A stretch of DNA of 64,000 nucleotides from Verrucomicrobiota bacterium. Lineage in GTDB: Bacteria; Verrucomicrobiota; Verrucomicrobiia; Methylacidiphilales; JBCCWR01. Below the pieces are notes generated by a model, which was not told the DNA's origin, did no database searches, and worked only from the letters and a program-made list of their open reading frames with translations. Below, in pieces: positions 37,882 to 46,578 of the stretch (within the stretch, counting starts at the first letter, position 1; each line of letters begins with the position of its first letter). The DNA lies in contig JBCCXA010000020.1 in NCBI GenBank assembly GCA_039192515.1, positions 1 through 64,000 of the forward strand. The letters are read 5' to 3'. Both the position numbers and the translations under genes were made by a program.

Positions 37882-38571
37882 ATGACGGAAAAAGACAAAG
37901 AACACATGCGAGGTATCTTTAAAGGACCTCTTCTTAAGCTTAGGGAGACGCTCTTGATGATGGCAAGTCTTACAGACCGCAATTTTACGGTAGCCATGAA
38001 TAGTCTGACAGAGAGAGATGCTAGCAAAGGAACACTAGTTGAGGCAGAAGATACCATTGTCGATAAGCTAGAAGTGGATATTGATGCCATGGTGGTGGTT
38101 TATTTGTCTACCCACGGTGCTGCGGCAACCGCTTGTAGACTTGTTCTAGCTACCTCAAAAATTTCTGAAGCGTTAGAAAGTATCGCTGACCAAGCTGTGA
38201 CCATTGCCCGCCGATCTCAAAAGTTGTGTGAACTGCCTGAACTTCCATTGGATCTTGAAATTATGCCTATGGCGCAACTAAGTCTGCGTATGATGAGGGA
38301 AGGCATTGATTGTTTTGTAGATGTAGCCCCGGATAAGGTTCTAGATATTGTAGCACTCGATAAAAAGGTAGATAGCAAAAATAGAGAAAATGAAAGAGTT
38401 CTTTGTGAAATTATGAGTGAGCATCCCGATTATGTGCAGCAATGCATCCATTACATGCTCATTTCAAGGGCGCTTGAGCGTGTCGGGGATTATGCTAAAC
38501 ATATTGCCCAAGAAGTTTATTATTTGTACATGGCGGAAGATATCCGTCATCGGCAGCTCGCCTCCTCTTAG
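37882..38571 (+). CDS. phoU: Phosphate signalling protein PhoU
   Basis: PhoU links Pst transport to the PhoR/PhoB two-component system and restrains phosphate uptake. The 229-residue all-helical protein has two PhoU repeats, each with the E-x-x-x-D metal-binding pattern (EAEDTIVDKLEVDIDAM, ALDKKVDSKNRENER) and the C-terminal ALERVGDYAKHIAQEV. It closes the pst cluster, 95 bases after pstB. Confidence 0.95.
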   Translation: MTEKDKEHMRGIFKGPLLKLRETLLMMASLTDRNFTVAMNSLTERDASKGTLVEAEDTIVDKLEVDIDAMVVVYLSTHGAAATACRLVLATSKISEALESIADQAVTIARRSQKLCELPELPLDLEIMPMAQLSLRMMREGIDCFVDVAPDKVLDIVALDKKVDSKNRENERVLCEIMSEHPDYVQQCIHYMLISRALERVGDYAKHIAQEVYYLYMAEDIRHRQLASS

Positions 38572-38723
38572 AGGTTGGTGTTAATACAATCTTTAATTCT
38601 TTAGACTAGTATTCTCCTCATTTAGGCCTCAATAGCCTTTGCCAAGCCTGTAAATGGAAAATAAAAGTTATTAGTGGTCATTTGTGTATTGCAAAATAGC
38701 AATTTCTTTGTCAAACACAGCTC

Positions 38724-40139
38724 GTGCGTAAGACAAAAATTATTGCAACTCTGGGACCTGCAATTGAGTCAGGTGAGGAATTAAAACAGTTGATTCAAGC
38801 AGGGGTAAGTATATTTCGGCTAAATATGTCTCATGCAAAGCATGAGTGGGTTAAAGATATTGTTAAACAGATTCGAGCTCAGGCGGCAGGGCTTAATCAA
38901 ACAGTAGGTATATTACTAGATACTCAAGGACCGGCAATTCGGACGGGCGATTTGCCCACCAATCTAGACCTAAAAGAGGGCGATACTTTTACATTTACAG
39001 TCCGCGGTCATGTTTCTGAAGAGGCTTATTCGGTAGATACTAATTATGATGACCTTGTAAGTGATATTAAGGTGGGCGATGTCGTAATGGTTGACAATGG
39101 TGTCATCCAGATGGTGGTTAGAGACAAGAATGAAAACGAATTGAAGTGTGAAGTTTTGACTCCGGGAGCTTTAGGGAGCCGTAGGCATATTAATTTGCCT
39201 GGAGCTCGGGTAAATCTGCCAGCACTCACAGAAAAAGATCTAGCGGATATTCAAGTAGGAATAGAGTGTGATGTTGATCTTATAGCGTTGTCTTTCGCCA
39301 GGGAATCAAAGGATGTATTACAGCTAAAAGAATTGCTCAAATCTAAAGGGGCAGCCCATATAAGTGTCATTGCAAAGATAGAAGATCAGTCTGCGGTTAA
39401 AGAGATAGAGCAGATTGTGGAAGCAGCTGATGGGATAATGGTGGCCAGAGGAGATTTAGGTGTGGAGTGCCCATATGAGGAATTACCTATTATCCAGCGT
39501 AGGATTATCAAAAAATGTGTGGCAAGTGTGAAACCCGTCATTGTCGCAACCCACATGTTGGAGAGTATGATTGAGAAACCTTTGCCGACGCGTGCTGAGA
39601 TTACAGACGTGGCGAATGCTGTATATGAGGAGGCAGACGCTATTATGCTTTCAGGTGAGACGGCAGTGGGTAAATACCCAGTAAAATGTATTCAAGTGCT
39701 GGATCGAGTTGCCCAGCGTATTGAGAGGACTGGCAATATTAGGTACCATGAAAAAGTTGTTTTGCGGGACACAAGAGAAAATGTAGGAGCTTCTGCTGTG
39801 CATTTAGCAAATGAGATGAAAGCAGAGGGCCTAGTGGTATTTACCCGCTCCGGCAGAATGGCGCGTGTTTGTGCTGGGTTACGACCTGAGGTAACTTCTA
39901 TTTTTGCCTTTACTCCTGACGAGCAACTCACTCGGCGTCTCTCTTTGTATTATGGTGTCATACCCTTGTTCTTGCAGTTCGATGAGATTCCGCAAAAGAA
40001 TTTGCCAGAAGCTGAGAAGCTCTTATTGGAGCGCAAAATCCTGCCTGAGGGTAGTAAAGTAGTTGTTCTTTCTGAGCTATTTGTGGAATCCAAGGTAATT
40101 TGGAGCGTTCAAGTTCGTGAATTAGGCTTAAATGTCTAA
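38724..40139 (+). CDS. pyk: Pyruvate kinase
   Basis: Pyk makes pyruvate and ATP from PEP. The 471-residue enzyme, read from a GTG, begins VRKTKIIATLGPAIESGEEL. It contains RLNMSHAKHEWV, LLDTQGPAIRTGDL, the B domain, the catalytic IEDQSAVKEIEQIV and VARGDLGVECPYEELPIIQR, then MLESMIEKPLPTRAEITDVANAV. All key residues look intact. It lies downstream of phoU with a 152-base gap and is probably its own unit. Confidence 0.96.
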   Translation: MRKTKIIATLGPAIESGEELKQLIQAGVSIFRLNMSHAKHEWVKDIVKQIRAQAAGLNQTVGILLDTQGPAIRTGDLPTNLDLKEGDTFTFTVRGHVSEEAYSVDTNYDDLVSDIKVGDVVMVDNGVIQMVVRDKNENELKCEVLTPGALGSRRHINLPGARVNLPALTEKDLADIQVGIECDVDLIALSFARESKDVLQLKELLKSKGAAHISVIAKIEDQSAVKEIEQIVEAADGIMVARGDLGVECPYEELPIIQRRIIKKCVASVKPVIVATHMLESMIEKPLPTRAEITDVANAVYEEADAIMLSGETAVGKYPVKCIQVLDRVAQRIERTGNIRYHEKVVLRDTRENVGASAVHLANEMKAEGLVVFTRSGRMARVCAGLRPEVTSIFAFTPDEQLTRRLSLYYGVIPLFLQFDEIPQKNLPEAEKLLLERKILPEGSKVVVLSELFVESKVIWSVQVRELGLNV

Positions 40140-40249
40140 GGAGAAGTGTTTAATTTGCGGCATTATAAGTTTTGCGAGATTGCGCTTCGGTCGGTGTGAG
40201 ACCTTAGCCCTCCATCTGAGAAATGTTGTGGGTTGAGACTAAGTGACTT

Positions 40250-40420
40250 GTGAGTAAGGCCAACATACTAAAATTTCTACTACTGTCCTTTTTGTCAATC
40301 TGGCTGGGTCTGTGGCTTGTGCTAACTTTGAGTGATATTCATAGAATACTAACGGTTTGGCAACGGGGCCAAGAAGCAGGTGGTGATGTCAAGCAACATT
40401 ATGTTGTGGGGTCATGCTGA
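40250..40420 (+). CDS. Small membrane ORF, possibly the N-terminal part of the following gene
   Basis: A GTG-started frame of 56 codons encodes a hydrophobic helix (ILKFLLLSFLSIWLGLWLVL) followed by RILTVWQRGQEAGGDVKQHYVV. It ends at TGA 40418-40420, seven bases into the next gene (ATGCTGA). The layout resembles the missing first membrane helix and early Asp-containing loop of a GT87-type protein, so either a single-base frameshift split one gene or the two are translationally coupled. Confidence 0.45.
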   Translation: MSKANILKFLLLSFLSIWLGLWLVLTLSDIHRILTVWQRGQEAGGDVKQHYVVGSC

Positions 40421-41511
40421 AGGAGAACCCAGAAAATGGTTATCAATTGATCTATAGAGACTATATCTATATGGACTGGTTAATCCGCTTATTTCATTAT
40501 GACATGTATGAGGCGAAAAATTATCAGCGTGACCATAATTATAGATATGGGCCCATCGTCGCCAAGATATCAGAATGGGCCTTGATCCTGCCATACAAAT
40601 ATTGGCCTGCGCTATGGTTTGGTTTATCTATTCTTCTAGCAGGGGTAAGTTATTTTTTCTTAGATAAAAGTTTAGATCTTCGCATAAATCCTATCTCAGG
40701 GCTGTTGGTCGTATTGGGCTATCCATCATCCGTTTATCTTATCTCACTTTACCAGAATAGCTTTGTCTCACTTGCGATTGTGTGTAGCGCTGGGTATCTC
40801 GTGTGCAAAAAAAAGAGCTTTCTTGCGGGGCTACTATTTGGGGTGATTTTTTATAAACCCCAGATACTGGTTTACGTGACGGCATTCGTTTTATTTACAG
40901 GGAACATTCGCTTTGTGTTGGGAGCAGGGTTAAGCTCAACACTATTTATGCTGATATCATTGGCAGTATGTGGACTGGATGCCCATCTTTATTGGTTTCA
41001 AAGTTTGTCAGAAGTAATGAGAGGTATTCAAGGCGACGAGATGCAAACTAACATTCCTTGGAAAGGATTTGTGCTTACGGTATTCCCTGAGGCTTGGCAT
41101 CAAGCTGGCTTAATAGGCGGGCAAGTAATTATGTTTGCGGTATTCATTTGGTCACAGTGGATGATTTGGCATCAAAGAAAAGAAGGTGCTTGGAAGGAAT
41201 GGTATAGCTTGTATTGGGGAGTTGCTTTTTGGGCATTGTTTTCTCCTCATGTTAAAGTCTATGAGCTGAGTCTCGCTTTACCCTGTTGGTTTTTAATGCT
41301 TAGCCTTCAATCTTCGTTCTACAAAAAGGATGAGGCTCTAAAGGTAGATACTTTGCATGGCCTCTTCTGGACGAGTGGCTTTTTAGCTTTGTTTTGTAGG
41401 TTCATCGGCGCCTCTATTGTGGCTCCACTGCTTACATTATGGTATATTCTCTGTCTTCTTTTGATGTCGAAGAAGGTCTCTGTTCCTTCGAAAAGCCTAA
41501 AAACGGGTTGA
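40414..41511 (+). CDS. GT87/DUF2029-like polytopic glycosyltransferase-type protein
   Basis: The 365-residue protein has about eight to nine hydrophobic segments. Near its start it carries RDHNYRYGPIVAKISEWALILPY, reminiscent of the Y-x-Y-x-P region of the DUF2029/GT87 family of polyprenyl-phosphate mannosyltransferases. FYKPQILVYVTAFVLF also fits the family pattern (KPQ). The usual first helix and catalytic Asp region are missing from this frame but appear in the overlapping upstream frame. The sugar and acceptor are unknown. A TetR-type operator follows 20 bases after its stop. Confidence 0.55.
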   Translation: MLKENPENGYQLIYRDYIYMDWLIRLFHYDMYEAKNYQRDHNYRYGPIVAKISEWALILPYKYWPALWFGLSILLAGVSYFFLDKSLDLRINPISGLLVVLGYPSSVYLISLYQNSFVSLAIVCSAGYLVCKKKSFLAGLLFGVIFYKPQILVYVTAFVLFTGNIRFVLGAGLSSTLFMLISLAVCGLDAHLYWFQSLSEVMRGIQGDEMQTNIPWKGFVLTVFPEAWHQAGLIGGQVIMFAVFIWSQWMIWHQRKEGAWKEWYSLYWGVAFWALFSPHVKVYELSLALPCWFLMLSLQSSFYKKDEALKVDTLHGLFWTSGFLALFCRFIGASIVAPLLTLWYILCLLLMSKKVSVPSKSLKTG

Positions 41512-41530
41512 CTTCCGAGGCGAGGTGGAT

Positions 41531-41554
41531 TATTTACTGATCGATCAGTAAATA
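41531..41554. promoter_or_regulatory. Perfect 24-bp palindrome, likely TetR operator
   Basis: TATTTACTGATC is followed by its exact reverse complement, giving a 24-bp perfect palindrome 94 bases upstream of the TetR start. This length and symmetry are typical of TetR-family operators, so autoregulation and control of the downstream shc gene are inferred. Confidence 0.75.
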
Positions 41555-41596
41555 AAGGTTGATAGTGCTAGGCGGCCTGTGAGGTCCGACAATGCA

Positions 41597-41616
41597 AGAT
41601 TTCGGGTTCGAAATCT
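41597..41616 (+). promoter_or_regulatory. Hairpin in the tetR leader
   Basis: AGATTTCG and CGAAATCT form perfect 8-bp arms around a GGTT loop, 31 bases before the tetR start. It may be an RNA hairpin or a second protein-binding site. Confidence 0.4.
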
Positions 41617-41647
41617 CGAGTCTAGCGCATATGACTAGGTAAATGTC

Positions 41648-42310
41648 ATGGAAATTGTAAAAAAGCAGCAGAGGGAGCGTAATCCCGAAAAGACCTATAG
41701 CTCGATCTTGAGATCTGCTGAACGCCTTTTTGCCAGGAAAGGCTTTGCGGGCACCTCCATGAGCCAGATAGCAGAGGCCTCTGGTGTATCTCAGCCACTG
41801 ATTCATCATCATTTTGGCAATAAAGAAAGTCTTTATCGGGCAGTTAAGAGTGATGTCATGAAGCGGATATTTGAGGCGTGGGAATATGCTTCTGAGGGTG
41901 AAAACGGTATTGATTCCTTCGAGACTCGAATTAGAACGGTCTGGCGATTTATTGGAAAACATCCCACTTTTATTCGGCTGGTTGAATGGTCGAGATTAGA
42001 AGATAAAGATGATTTTTGGCCGGGTGAAGAAAGGCTAGTTAGAGCGCTACATAGGCACATTAAAGGGGGGCAGGAAGAAGGTCTGTTCCGTGACGACATA
42101 GACCCAATGGTTATTTCGGTCATGGCTCAAGCGCTAGTTTTATTTTGGTGGGAAGATCATAACTACGCCGTTCGTCATTTCGGTGGCCGTGCAGTAGTAA
42201 ATGAGCATTACCTTGAACAGATGTTGAAAGTTTTTATGAGTGGTATCTCCAACCAAACTGAAAGTGAAAATACAAAAGGACTTGAATATGTCGGAAGAAA
42301 TCTTGGGTGA
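41648..42310 (+). CDS. TetR-family transcriptional regulator
   Basis: The 220-residue regulator has an N-terminal TetR DNA-binding domain with LRSAERLFARKGFAGTSMSQIAEASGVSQPLIHHHFGNKESLYRAV. A ligand-binding C-terminal domain follows (FIGKHPTFIRLVEWSRLE and onward), in the style of regulators of lipid or drug genes. The squalene-hopene cyclase gene overlaps its 3' end by 23 bases, so both form one transcript behind the perfect palindrome at 41531-41554. The effector is unknown. Confidence 0.9.
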   Translation: MEIVKKQQRERNPEKTYSSILRSAERLFARKGFAGTSMSQIAEASGVSQPLIHHHFGNKESLYRAVKSDVMKRIFEAWEYASEGENGIDSFETRIRTVWRFIGKHPTFIRLVEWSRLEDKDDFWPGEERLVRALHRHIKGGQEEGLFRDDIDPMVISVMAQALVLFWWEDHNYAVRHFGGRAVVNEHYLEQMLKVFMSGISNQTESENTKGLEYVGRNLG

Positions 42311-44402
42311 ATCGGAAACAAAGAGCGAAGTTAGGGTGAGTGAGCTATCACATGCTGATGTCCAGGGAGCCTATCCGTTGCAAACTCTAGAAAGACGTCA
42401 AACGAGATTAGATGCCTCAATTGATAGTGCAGTTTTATGGCTGTCCGAGAATCAACACGCCGAAGGTTATTGGGTGGGTATGCTGGAATCGAATTGTTGT
42501 ATGGAAGCAGAGTGGGTGCTGGCCATGCACTTTCTAGGTGTTGAGGATGACCCTAAATATCAAAAAGTTCTGAAGTGTATTCTAAATAAACAGCGTAGCG
42601 ACGGTTCTTGGGAAGTGTATTATGGGGCGTCAGGGGGAGACATTAATACTACGGTTGAATGCTATGTTGCTTTGAGAGTAGCAGGTTATGATAAAGACTG
42701 TGATGCTCTCAAGAAGGCTAGAGCGTGGATTTTGCGACATGGAGGCCTAAAAGAGGTTCGTAATTTTACCAAGTACTGGTTGGCACTTATAGGAGAATGG
42801 CCATGGGAGCATACACCGACACTACCTCCAGAATTGATTTATTTACCGCCCTCTATGCCGTTTAATATTTATCAATTCGCATCATGGGCTAGAGGGACTA
42901 TCATTCCCTTAGCCATTCTTTCTGCTCGGCGAGCAGTTGTCCCTTTACCTAAGGATAAAAAATTAGATGAACTGTTTCCCAACGGGCGTGACGAATTTGA
43001 CTTCTCACTACCTGATACGGAAAAGATTTTTAGTTGGGCCTCTCTTTTTCATGGAGCCGATTGGTTTTTGAATAGATATGTCAATTTTCCAATTAAACCC
43101 GGTCGAGAAACTGCTATCAGGCTTTGTTTGGAATGGGTGATTAAGCATCAAGAAGAAGATGGTGCATGGAGCGGCATCCAGCCTCCTTGGATATATTCGC
43201 TCATGGCGTTAAAGACAGAAGGCTACCCTCTTATACATCCTGTGATCAAAGCGGGTTTAGATGCTTTCAATCAACATTGGTCCTATGAACGTAATGGAGG
43301 TATTCATTTACAAGCCAGTGAGTCAGTGGTGTGGGACACCACACTATCCATGTTAGCAATGCTAGATTGCGGGCAAAATTTAGATAATAACCACATGCTG
43401 TCTCAAGCTATGGATTGGGTATTGGGTGAACAAGTTCGGATGCGAGGAGATTGGGACGTGTACGTTCCGGAAGCACCTGCAGGAGGGTGGGCATTTGAAC
43501 GAGCCAATGATTTTTATCCGGATGTAGATGACACGGCCGTTGCTGTAATTGTGCTAACCAGATTAAGGAAACATACAGCTAAGGCTCCCGAAGAACTAGA
43601 TCAAGCAATAGATGTTGCGGTAAGATGGATGGAATGCATGCAAAGCAAATGTGGTGGCTGGGCAGCTTTTGATAAAGACAATACGCACAAAGTTTTAACA
43701 AAAATACCTTTCGCTGATTTCGGTGAACTATTGGATCCACCAAGCGTTGATGTCACAGCGCATGTTCTGGAGGCTTTGGGACTATTAGGTAGAGGTTTAG
43801 AAGATCCAATCGTTGCAAAAGCTTATGAGTATCTTCTAGATGAGCAGGAAGATGATGGCAGTTGGTTTGGTCGTTGGGGAGTGAACCATATCTATGGAAC
43901 GGCTGCAGTATTACCCGCATTGGAGGCTATTGGAGAAGACATGACGAAGGACTATGTCTTGAAAGCCGCGGACTGGATAGTAGACCATCAGAATAAGGAT
44001 GGAGGATGGGGAGAGACGCCGGGTTCCTATATGGATGACTCCTTAAGAGGTATAGGAAACAGTACTGCCTCTCAGACAGGGTGGGCTCTTATGGCTTTGC
44101 TAGCTGTTCAGGGAAACCAGTATGATGAAATCATACTACGGGGCTTGTCTTATCTTTTGAAACATCAGATACATGGCACTTGGGAGGAACCAGAATTTAC
44201 CGGTACTGGTTTCCCTGGGTATGCTGTGGGAGAAAGAATTGATTTGAAGAAGGCGGGAGATCTTCACCAAGGAACAGAACTACAGCGGGCTTTTATGATC
44301 AATTACAACATGTATCGTCATTATTTCCCGATGATGGCCTTAGGGCGTGCTCGCCAGCATTTTGCAAAATATCTGAACTATTCAAAGTATTTGTCGTCCT
44401 AG
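42288..44402 (+). CDS. shc: Squalene-hopene cyclase
   Basis: SHC cyclises squalene to hopene, the first step to hopanoids, at the inner membrane. From the ATG at 42288 the product is 704 residues. The acid motif DVDD is at residues 412-415 (FYPDVDDTAVAV). Repeated QW motifs are seen throughout (QRSDGSWEVYYG, QEEDGAWSGIQPPW, QEDDGSWFGRWG, QNKDGGWGETPGSY), as is CGGWAAFDKDN. Length and motifs are typical. The frame also extends to 42240 inside tetR. No other hopanoid gene is adjacent, so squalene must be made elsewhere. Confidence 0.96.
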   Translation: MSEEILGESETKSEVRVSELSHADVQGAYPLQTLERRQTRLDASIDSAVLWLSENQHAEGYWVGMLESNCCMEAEWVLAMHFLGVEDDPKYQKVLKCILNKQRSDGSWEVYYGASGGDINTTVECYVALRVAGYDKDCDALKKARAWILRHGGLKEVRNFTKYWLALIGEWPWEHTPTLPPELIYLPPSMPFNIYQFASWARGTIIPLAILSARRAVVPLPKDKKLDELFPNGRDEFDFSLPDTEKIFSWASLFHGADWFLNRYVNFPIKPGRETAIRLCLEWVIKHQEEDGAWSGIQPPWIYSLMALKTEGYPLIHPVIKAGLDAFNQHWSYERNGGIHLQASESVVWDTTLSMLAMLDCGQNLDNNHMLSQAMDWVLGEQVRMRGDWDVYVPEAPAGGWAFERANDFYPDVDDTAVAVIVLTRLRKHTAKAPEELDQAIDVAVRWMECMQSKCGGWAAFDKDNTHKVLTKIPFADFGELLDPPSVDVTAHVLEALGLLGRGLEDPIVAKAYEYLLDEQEDDGSWFGRWGVNHIYGTAAVLPALEAIGEDMTKDYVLKAADWIVDHQNKDGGWGETPGSYMDDSLRGIGNSTASQTGWALMALLAVQGNQYDEIILRGLSYLLKHQIHGTWEEPEFTGTGFPGYAVGERIDLKKAGDLHQGTELQRAFMINYNMYRHYFPMMALGRARQHFAKYLNYSKYLSS

Positions 44403-45868
44403 GAGTTTAGTTTATTCGAATGTATGGGGATTTTGATCTGGAATACAGCTCCGCCATGAGGTAAGTTGCTAACAGTCATTTTCCCGTGATGTTTTTTGAT
44501 GATACTTTTAGAAATGGAAAGGCCGAGCCCCAAGCCAAAGGATTGACCTCTACTTTTTGTGGTGAAATTCGGATCAAAGATCCGTGAAAGTATTTCACTA
44601 GGTATACCAGGTCCATTATCTCTAAACTCTATCCATACCGAGCAGTTGTCTTCGCATAATCCGGATAGAATGATGATTTCTGAAGACTTTTCTGGAGGCA
44701 TGGCATCGCAGGCGTTCGTAAGAATATTTGTCCATACTTGATTGATTTCACCTAGATAGCACTCGATTTGAGGTAATTCAGAAAGCTCTAGTTTAACTGA
44801 ATAATGTTTAAGGCGATTGTTTAAGAGGAGAAGAGTATCGTATATTCCCTTATGGATATCGGCGTACTCAGGAGAGTTAGTAGGAGGCCTACTGTAATTT
44901 TTTAAACTTGTAATGAGTTTGTGTATTCTTTCTGTAGAGGAACAAATACTTCTCAAGAAGAGTCCTATGTCAAAAAAGATGAGGAGTTGTTGAATTTTCG
45001 ATCCATCTTCATTTTTATTTGGATCAAGCTTTTGTTCTAAAAGCTCAATGCCTTCAATAGGAAGCTGGGCAAGTTTTCTGATAAGTGATCGTTTGAGGTT
45101 AGGGTAGCGTTCTGAGAGTAAAGTCATGCGTTCACGATTTTTTTCGCTATCTAAAAACGGGCTCTCCATGCCTAGCTCGAGTAGTCGGCCTTCGACTTGA
45201 AATGCGTAGAATGGACCCTCATTTTTAAATAAAGCCGTTAGCTCGCAATTTAAGTTGCCCGATGAACGGCTAAGAGCCGCGCAAGGGTTATTCATCTCGT
45301 GGGCGATGCCAGCGAAGAGCTGCCCTAATGTGGCGAGTTTTTCTTGATTGATGAGTTTGTCACGGGTTCTGTGCAAATCTTCTACAGTTTTCTGAAGGCG
45401 GTTTCGTTCTTCTTGCAGCTCTTGGGTAAGGCTCTGTACTTCTACATTAAGATTAACCACGCGGCGGTATCGATCGACTAAGTTAGAAATGATTAAGCTA
45501 TTGAGAACATTCTTGAATTCGGAGTCTGTTTCCAAAAGGTGTTGATAAATTTCTTGTTCGAGGCAGAGGCACTCAACTTTGGTCAGAGCCTGACTAGAGG
45601 TAAAAGTTGGGTCTTGGCTCCAGAAAGATAAGAGGCCTAATAAGGCTCCAGGTTGAAATTGATCTATAATATTATCTTTACCGGAATCACTCCTTTTAAT
45701 CAGGTCTATCTGGCCTTCAAGTAATATGTATAATCTTTGGTTGGATTGATTCTCTTGTAATATAATATCTCCTGGAGAGAAGTGAAGGATTGTAGAACGA
45801 AGCTCTGGTGAACGCTCCATGAGTAAGCGTATGGCCTCAACTGGACTTTGGTTAGCAGATGGAGTCAT
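44399..45868 (-). CDS. Cyclic-nucleotide-binding-domain sensor histidine kinase
   Basis: A 489-residue soluble kinase. Residues 20-125 form a cNMP-binding barrel (HFSPGDIILQENQSNQRLYILLEGQIDLI, QFQPGALLGLLSF). A coiled coil follows (145-175), then HisKA with His190 in LGQLFAGIAHEMNNPCAALS. The HATPase domain has WTNILTNACDAMP (N box), FRDNGPGIP and GLGLGLSISKSIIKKHHGKM. There is no membrane segment, so it senses a cytoplasmic signal. It follows its response regulator with 21 bases between, and converges on shc, overlapping by a few bases. Confidence 0.9.
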   Translation of the reverse strand: MTPSANQSPVEAIRLLMERSPELRSTILHFSPGDIILQENQSNQRLYILLEGQIDLIKRSDSGKDNIIDQFQPGALLGLLSFWSQDPTFTSSQALTKVECLCLEQEIYQHLLETDSEFKNVLNSLIISNLVDRYRRVVNLNVEVQSLTQELQEERNRLQKTVEDLHRTRDKLINQEKLATLGQLFAGIAHEMNNPCAALSRSSGNLNCELTALFKNEGPFYAFQVEGRLLELGMESPFLDSEKNRERMTLLSERYPNLKRSLIRKLAQLPIEGIELLEQKLDPNKNEDGSKIQQLLIFFDIGLFLRSICSSTERIHKLITSLKNYSRPPTNSPEYADIHKGIYDTLLLLNNRLKHYSVKLELSELPQIECYLGEINQVWTNILTNACDAMPPEKSSEIIILSGLCEDNCSVWIEFRDNGPGIPSEILSRIFDPNFTTKSRGQSFGLGLGLSISKSIIKKHHGKMTVSNLPHGGAVFQIKIPIHSNKLNS

Positions 45869-45889
45869 CTCATAATGGTAAAGCAGATT

Positions 45890-46396
45890 TTAATTATCCG
45901 ATAAAAGATTACCTTTCCGAACAGCTTCGCTAATAAGGGCTTGGTCTAGCATTGCCATGTAAGGAGTTGGGTTGATGTGGTTGTCAATGATGTATTCGGA
46001 AAGCTGACTTTTTGCGACTTGGACCAAATTTTCTTTTTGCCAAGGTTTGGCAATGTAATGATTTAACTCTGCCTGGTTGACTGCTTCTATGGTTGCCTCT
46101 TGTCCTGCCTGCCCAGTCAAAAGAACTTTTCTGCTCTCGCGGAGTGAGTCTTGTTCATGTATTTCTATAAGAAAGTCGACACCATTTTGACCTGGCATAA
46201 TATGGTCGCAGAGAATAAGCCCAATATGTTGGCGCTTTTGCAAAAGTACTTGAATAACCTCTTTCGCTTCGTTGGCTGTCTTAGCGCATTCAATGGGGAA
46301 GTAATCTTCGAGTTGTGCCAGATCACGTAGAATGGCTTCCAGCACTTCGGCTTCATCTTCAACACATAGAATATGAACTTTATTTTTATGAATCAT
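45890..46396 (-). CDS. Response regulator (receiver domain only)
   Basis: The 168-residue protein is a receiver domain: acidic VEDE at residues 12-15, phospho-acceptor Asp64 in LILCDHIMPGQNGVDFL, LLTGQAG, and the conserved Lys117 in YIAKPW. A ~45-residue helical tail follows without an output domain of known type. It is probably the partner of the downstream kinase. A copy of a ~150-bp repeat sits directly upstream. Confidence 0.9.
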   Translation of the reverse strand: MIHKNKVHILCVEDEAEVLEAILRDLAQLEDYFPIECAKTANEAKEVIQVLLQKRQHIGLILCDHIMPGQNGVDFLIEIHEQDSLRESRKVLLTGQAGQEATIEAVNQAELNHYIAKPWQKENLVQVAKSQLSEYIIDNHINPTPYMAMLDQALISEAVRKGNLLSDN

Positions 46397-46428
46397 AACT
46401 TTTTCAGACTGAAACCCGTATGCTGCGG

Positions 46429-46578
46429 TAGAGACTTAAAGGTCTCCACAAGACCTTGGGTCCAAAAAAGATAGATTCTCCAGGAAGTATTACCTTTGGA
46501 TGTACTCCCTCGATTTTCTTTGGCCTGTGGCTCAAGCTTTTAAGTGTTTGGTTCAATTTCTATTACATCATTTGGGTT
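46429..46578. repeat. Dispersed ~150-bp repeat, copy A
   Basis: Begins tagagacttaaag and ends catttgggtt. It aligns in the same orientation with 50957-51107, sharing exact blocks such as tagagacttaaag, tctcc and ctcaagctttta, with diverged stretches between. Both copies lie just upstream of a minus-strand gene start. Confidence 0.7.

Noticed and set aside
41534-41962. Minus-strand frame overlapping the TetR gene
   Set aside because: Antisense to a clear TetR domain; no plausible start or homology.
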